Assembly: GCA_029298735.1 (NCBI GenBank)
Contig: JANSLP010000124.1
Location: 1 to 64,000, forward strand
DNA from: Ophiostoma sp. CBS 140.51
Taxonomy: Eukaryota; Ascomycota; Sordariomycetes; Ophiostomatales; Ophiostomataceae
Length of the DNA: 64,000 bases
Direction of reading: 5' to 3'
The notes beneath the pieces are model-generated. The model made no database searches, was not told where the DNA came from, and saw only the letters and a list, made by a program, of their open reading frames with translations. Numbering within the stretch: position 1 is the stretch's first letter; every line of letters starts with the position of its first letter. Shown piece after piece: positions 61,101 through 64,000 of the stretch. Both the position numbers and the translations under genes were made by a program.

Positions 61101-64000
61101 CAGGTGCACTGGCCGTGCAAACGGAAAGTGGTAGATCCTCCGTCCCAACAGCCCCGACGTCTTGGCCACTAGCATCTCCAGCGCCTGTTTGGACTGCGCC
61201 TTGGCCACCAGCACGCGGACAAGGCTGTCACCGTCGGCAAGACTCGAGGCGACCATGGGCACAATGACGGACGACTTGCCCTCACCCATGTTGAGCTGCA
61301 TGACGACGTTGCCCTTTTCTGAAGACGACATGTGGGCGGCAATATCGCGCTGGACAGCGCGGATGGTGATGCCGCTTTCGACTTCCAGCAGTAACCACTC
61401 GGGGTGCTCGGTAGGCGACCAGTTGGTATGGCCGACGTTGGCCAGTTCCTTGTTGAACTCGGCCTCGTGGGCGGGGCCTGACAGTGACAGCAGACGGGTG
61501 GCGCGGTGGAGAGCCACGAGGGCTAGGGCGTAGTCAACAATCGCCGTCTTCCATTCGGTGGAGAGAAATGTCCAGCGCCAGGTGCACAGCTGGCTGAGAA
61601 AGACGGTGGGCGACAGTCGAGGAAACTGCCGCAGTCCCGGCAGGGCCATCTTGTAGCTGCGGACGAGATTCTTGTAGAGAGTGTCGACATTTTCGCGGCA
61701 GGCTTTGAGGTGTTTCTGGAGGCGGTACTTGAGGTCGGGGGCGTGGACCACAGCTGTCGACGAGCCTGCTTGCCTCCAGCGGCCACTCCTCCGGCTGGCC
61801 GCCTCGTACTTTTGCAGACTCTGCAGACTGTCCCCCAGCTTGTCCACATAGGCGCGTTCATTGTCGCTCTGGGCCTGGACATGGAGTCGCTCAAACATGG
61901 AGGAGAGTTTGTCGAGGTGGTCGTCGCTGGACGTGCTGTTCTGTACTGCTGGCAGTGGCCTCGGCTGAATGTCGTTGATGTAGCTCGACACCAGGCGTGG
62001 ACGGAGCACCACCACAGGCGACTGGAAGACGCTCTTGAGAGGCACGAAAGCGTAGCCGCTATCACGGGACGGCCAGTTCTCTGCTGACGGCGACACGTTT
62101 GGAGGCGTGACCGGCAACACTCGACAGCGCTGCACACCCCGTGCCAGCCCGTCCAGGTACTCTCCAAACAAAACATTGTCGTGCCACAACCGGAACAGCG
62201 GCACAACACCTTCCATTGCCTCGAGCGTGTTGATGTACTCGTGGTAGTTTGTATCACTAGGCGTGGGTGGCAGTGACGTCGGCCAGGCCGCCAGGAGGGA
62301 GTTGATGAACTGGTCCCTCTTTTGCAGTCGGGCAGTTTCATAGGTTCTCCTCTGCGAGTCGAGCGATGCACCCGCCATGGTTTTCGCCTCTGGACTCGAG
62401 TACGAGCTGAAAGGCCTCAAAGCATTGTTCACCACATCCAGTAGGTCACTGCGGACAGGTTCCTTCCCGACAAACAAGTTGAACGATGTCCGCGGCGGTG
62501 GTGCACACGACACGCCCACAGCCGGCTGGGAAAAGACGACCCACAGCGTTTGCAGGGCCTGCATGTCGGCACTGCTGTTGTACGCGAGCGTGGCCAACCA
62601 GACGCCAAATGTGTACCTGTCGACACTGCCCGAGGCCAGCAGCTTGTGGACGCGGCACCAGTGCCGGATAAAGAGGACAGCCATGTTCTTGAGCCAGGCG
62701 GCGTCGTAGCCGATAAACTTGTCGCTGAGAGACGCGTCGGGGCCCTGCGTGGACTCGCGCGCAGAGGAGCCGCGGAGGAGTCTAAAGAGGGTGGAGGAAA
62801 GATCAGTGTTGGGAGGGAGGGGGATATGTCCAGCTGGGTACTGGGACATGGCCAGTCTTGCGGCAGTGTAGACCCGCGCGGTGCGTTCAGGGTCGGTGAG
62901 CTGGGCGTCTCTGCCGCTGTACTGTCGGTCCTGTCTTGTCAGAGAGGCCTCTGCGCCGAAGCCAGAGAGCCGGAGAAAAGAGGACATGACTAAGTCTCTC
63001 TCTACTAAATCTCGGTCGACTGTTTTGCGCAGACTGTCCCATATCTCGTTGAAGAATAGTGCATCCTCTGGATAAAAGATCAACGACGTCTCATACTCTT
63101 GGAAGATGTGGTCGACAGCTGTGAACAAGCCGCCGTGTTGGGCCAGGAAGCCCAGTTTGTTGTTCCAGTCGACACTTTGTGCCATGGTAAGGTGGGATGG
63201 GTAGTAGTGTCGAGCAGGAGAGAGGGCGGCAATCTTGGCGAGCAAGTCAATGCTCGTCCGGTCCAGCCGGCCAAAAGAGAGCAGTGATGCCGACTCCAAT
63301 ATGGACAGCGCCCGCTCCGTTCCCGTGTGGCCCGTCAACCGGTCCGGTAGGCAGTGCGACGTCAGTGCGTGCAGGTAGCACAGCAGCACTTTGCTGGGGA
63401 GGTCGCCGTTGTCCACCACGCTCCCGAGGAGATCGTCAATCTCGTACGCCTGGACGCGGTCAGCTGTGCCATGAACGACGGACACAGATGTATGCCCAGA
63501 CGTCGTCTTGAACTCGATTTGACCCCCTGGAATGAGGACCATCTTTTTGGCAGACAGTTTGTGCTCCACGACCAACTTGCTCTGCAGACCAACGAGCGTG
63601 CCGACATCTTGACTGGTGGCGACGGCATAGTCGCGAAACTGGCGGCACTCGAGCAGGTCGGAACCGGCGGCCAACAAAAAACTGATGCCGAGGCGGGGCA
63701 GTTCAATCTCGAGGCTGTTGGTCGAAGGGACGTGGACAATATGAATGTTGAGAGCGTCTTCGAGGGGATTGAGTGTCTGGTGGAGGATGGAGGCCGTCTT
63801 GCTGTGAATGTTGGCGAGGGAGCTGCCATCACTCTTGGAGAGACGGCGGTCACTGTCAACAGAAGACAGTGTCCACTGTTGGGCAGCAGACGACCACGGC
63901 CTGTCAATAGGTCGGAACTCGACTGTATCCTTGTCCAAATCGACCCAGTGCACATGCTCTTCGACAAACGACGTCGGAAAGTAGTTGTGGAACAGTCGGG
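58197..64000 (-). CDS. Giant DUF3638/DUF3645 protein, C-terminal part (runs off right edge)
   Basis: Open frame of more than 1,930 codons entering from the right edge and ending at TGA 58197; the N terminus is outside the window. The centre matches the fungal/protist DUF3638-DUF3645 family of roughly 3,000-residue proteins. QLNMGEGKSSVIVPM (about 61260-61310) is a Walker A-like P loop, followed by LVAKAQSKQALEML, a DIVDESDEIF acidic motif, LVFLDEAHTRGTDLRLP (about 59510-59560) and QACMRMRQLGQGQ (about 59415-59460). These resemble helicase superfamily-2/SecA motifs I, V and VI. Function of the family is not established. No intron is seen in this part. The GTG at 63953 is internal, not a start. 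Confidence 0.85.
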   Translation of the reverse strand, partial: RLFHNYFPTSFVEEHVHWVDLDKDTVEFRPIDRPWSSAAQQWTLSSVDSDRRLSKSDGSSLANIHSKTASILHQTLNPLEDALNIHIVHVPSTNSLEIELPRLGISFLLAAGSDLLECRQFRDYAVATSQDVGTLVGLQSKLVVEHKLSAKKMVLIPGGQIEFKTTSGHTSVSVVHGTADRVQAYEIDDLLGSVVDNGDLPSKVLLCYLHALTSHCLPDRLTGHTGTERALSILESASLLSFGRLDRTSIDLLAKIAALSPARHYYPSHLTMAQSVDWNNKLGFLAQHGGLFTAVDHIFQEYETSLIFYPEDALFFNEIWDSLRKTVDRDLVERDLVMSSFLRLSGFGAEASLTRQDRQYSGRDAQLTDPERTARVYTAARLAMSQYPAGHIPLPPNTDLSSTLFRLLRGSSARESTQGPDASLSDKFIGYDAAWLKNMAVLFIRHWCRVHKLLASGSVDRYTFGVWLATLAYNSSADMQALQTLWVVFSQPAVGVSCAPPPRTSFNLFVGKEPVRSDLLDVVNNALRPFSSYSSPEAKTMAGASLDSQRRTYETARLQKRDQFINSLLAAWPTSLPPTPSDTNYHEYINTLEAMEGVVPLFRLWHDNVLFGEYLDGLARGVQRCRVLPVTPPNVSPSAENWPSRDSGYAFVPLKSVFQSPVVVLRPRLVSSYINDIQPRPLPAVQNSTSSDDHLDKLSSMFERLHVQAQSDNERAYVDKLGDSLQSLQKYEAASRRSGRWRQAGSSTAVVHAPDLKYRLQKHLKACRENVDTLYKNLVRSYKMALPGLRQFPRLSPTVFLSQLCTWRWTFLSTEWKTAIVDYALALVALHRATRLLSLSGPAHEAEFNKELANVGHTNWSPTEHPEWLLLEVESGITIRAVQRDIAAHMSSSEKGNVVMQLNMGEGKSSVIVPMVASSLADGDSLVRVLVAKAQSKQALEMLVAKTSGLLGRRIYHFPFARPVHLSSPADILRVDKMLRDCQTQRGILLVQPEHILSFKLMGIERCMNGQTDDGIGKAMLATQHYLDHVSRDIVDESDEIFSAKFELIYTMGTQRPTELSPTRWGLLQELMDIVGVAVAQLKKEMPDAVEIFVEDTRWTGRFPRTRLLKKTAYPRLVQLVGRQLCQRGLHGFPIALQPAPIRQAVFRYLTKLHLTDEEVAAVETSSFWADSTKGPLLLLRGLLAGGILSFALGAKRWRVNYGPAPANRQPPTQLVVPYQSKDMPSPRAEFSHPDVVLLLTSLHYYYAGLSDEALFASLHRLVNTDQLEDEYTAWVRTARSDMPPSFRQLSGVSLADRWQCTDRLFPFLKYSKGAIDYYLAHIVFPAHMKEFPDKISASGWDLSTSTTVTTGFSGTNDARPLLPLSVTQLDLPQQSHTNALVLANLLREENGVHLLEETGAEALLDAVVSMHPPVRVLLDVGAQVLELSNLQAAQRWLSKVEAAEAVVFFDDDLLSVVDRRGRVEPLQASPYAKHLDVCLVFLDEAHTRGTDLRLPTHYRAAVTLGADLTKDRLVQACMRMRQLGQGQSVVFLCQPEIQEKIQSLRPDVTTPTVSEVLSWSIHETQQELFRYMPLWALHGRRFAWQQSLWKGATKTDGYALTNDEAGKFREVEAQSLAQRYLPRNSRQYVADGEHNAGLADASILQAIDDRCRAFLRDDTDTAHASLNEEQERELAPEIEEERQKARPPQATALKHSVHPDILYFIKTGDIRQDSEAFMPAFHTLGETSIANLVDLSRLPSQPLATLDFARTVRPDGTNWMDAFQRAPQYILTSSVSSSIDHLILVSPFEANEVFSYIHRKRASPAVRLHLYSARVNMAYRPLDRLELYTVGSQASVLLPREVSISLNLLAGQLYFDSYQEYADTATFLGMAHRISDASAASSSSAGSSAFFKALMAQLRRQSASIDKTHVGKLLDGVLLTEEDFAVDTVGTY

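Noticed and set aside
1..64000. CRISPR arrays, insertion sequences, rRNA genes, intact transposons
   Set aside because: None seen; repeats present are short slippage-type tandem repeats only.

Overview
The window is nuclear DNA of a filamentous ascomycete (Pezizomycotina, most probably a Sordariomycete). The basis is short introns of about 50-80 nt with CTAAC/CTGAC-type branch sites and GT..AG ends, Zn2Cys6 regulators (one of the XlnR/AraR type), a bZIP with a DUF3425-type tail, DAL5-like permeases, and housekeeping genes closest to fungal families. I cannot name the species. Gene ends were refined by hand; several proteins gain first or last exons of 10-125 nt that simple ORF calling misses.

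Left part (1-22.7 kb), core genes: SET9-type H4K20 methyltransferase, mitochondrial ribosomal protein uL14m, RNA polymerase II subunit Rpb9 (with an unusual coding-like intron), a Pin1/Ess1 prolyl isomerase, a fused LrgA-LrgB membrane protein, a 6.4-kb stretch without a recognisable gene, a low-complexity single-pass membrane protein and a bZIP regulator. The genes sit in long, CT/GA-rich intergenic DNA.

Middle part (23-50 kb), accessory/catabolic: a P450 pseudogene with several TAG stops, a TauD/JLP1-type dioxygenase, a glyoxalase-fold protein, an intron-containing tRNA-Gln(CUG), then a block that reads as a non-phosphorylative L-fucose catabolic cluster. It holds an amidohydrolase-2 lactonase, a Zn2Cys6 regulator, a GH95 alpha-L-fucosidase without a signal peptide, an XlnR/AraR-like regulator, an ENOSF1/FucD-type L-fuconate dehydratase, an L-galactose/D-arabinose dehydrogenase-type aldo-keto reductase, an MFS sugar porter, a class II aldolase/adducin protein, an Ldh_2-family 2-hydroxyacid dehydrogenase and a divergent cytosolic NADP-isocitrate dehydrogenase. 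Inferred flow: fucosylated sugar imported by the porter, L-fucose released by GH95, oxidised to the lactone (AKR), opened to L-fuconate (lactonase), dehydrated to 2-keto-3-deoxy-L-fuconate (FucD), then cleaved or oxidised towards pyruvate and lactaldehyde/lactate (aldolase, Ldh_2). A palindromic TCCGCGGA element recurs in several of these promoters.

Right part (50-64 kb): two DAL5-type anion permeases, a salicylate-hydroxylase-like FAD monooxygenase, a monocarboxylate-porter-like MFS protein, and the C-terminal 1.9 thousand residues of a very large DUF3638/DUF3645 protein with SecA/SF2-helicase-like motifs that runs off the right edge.
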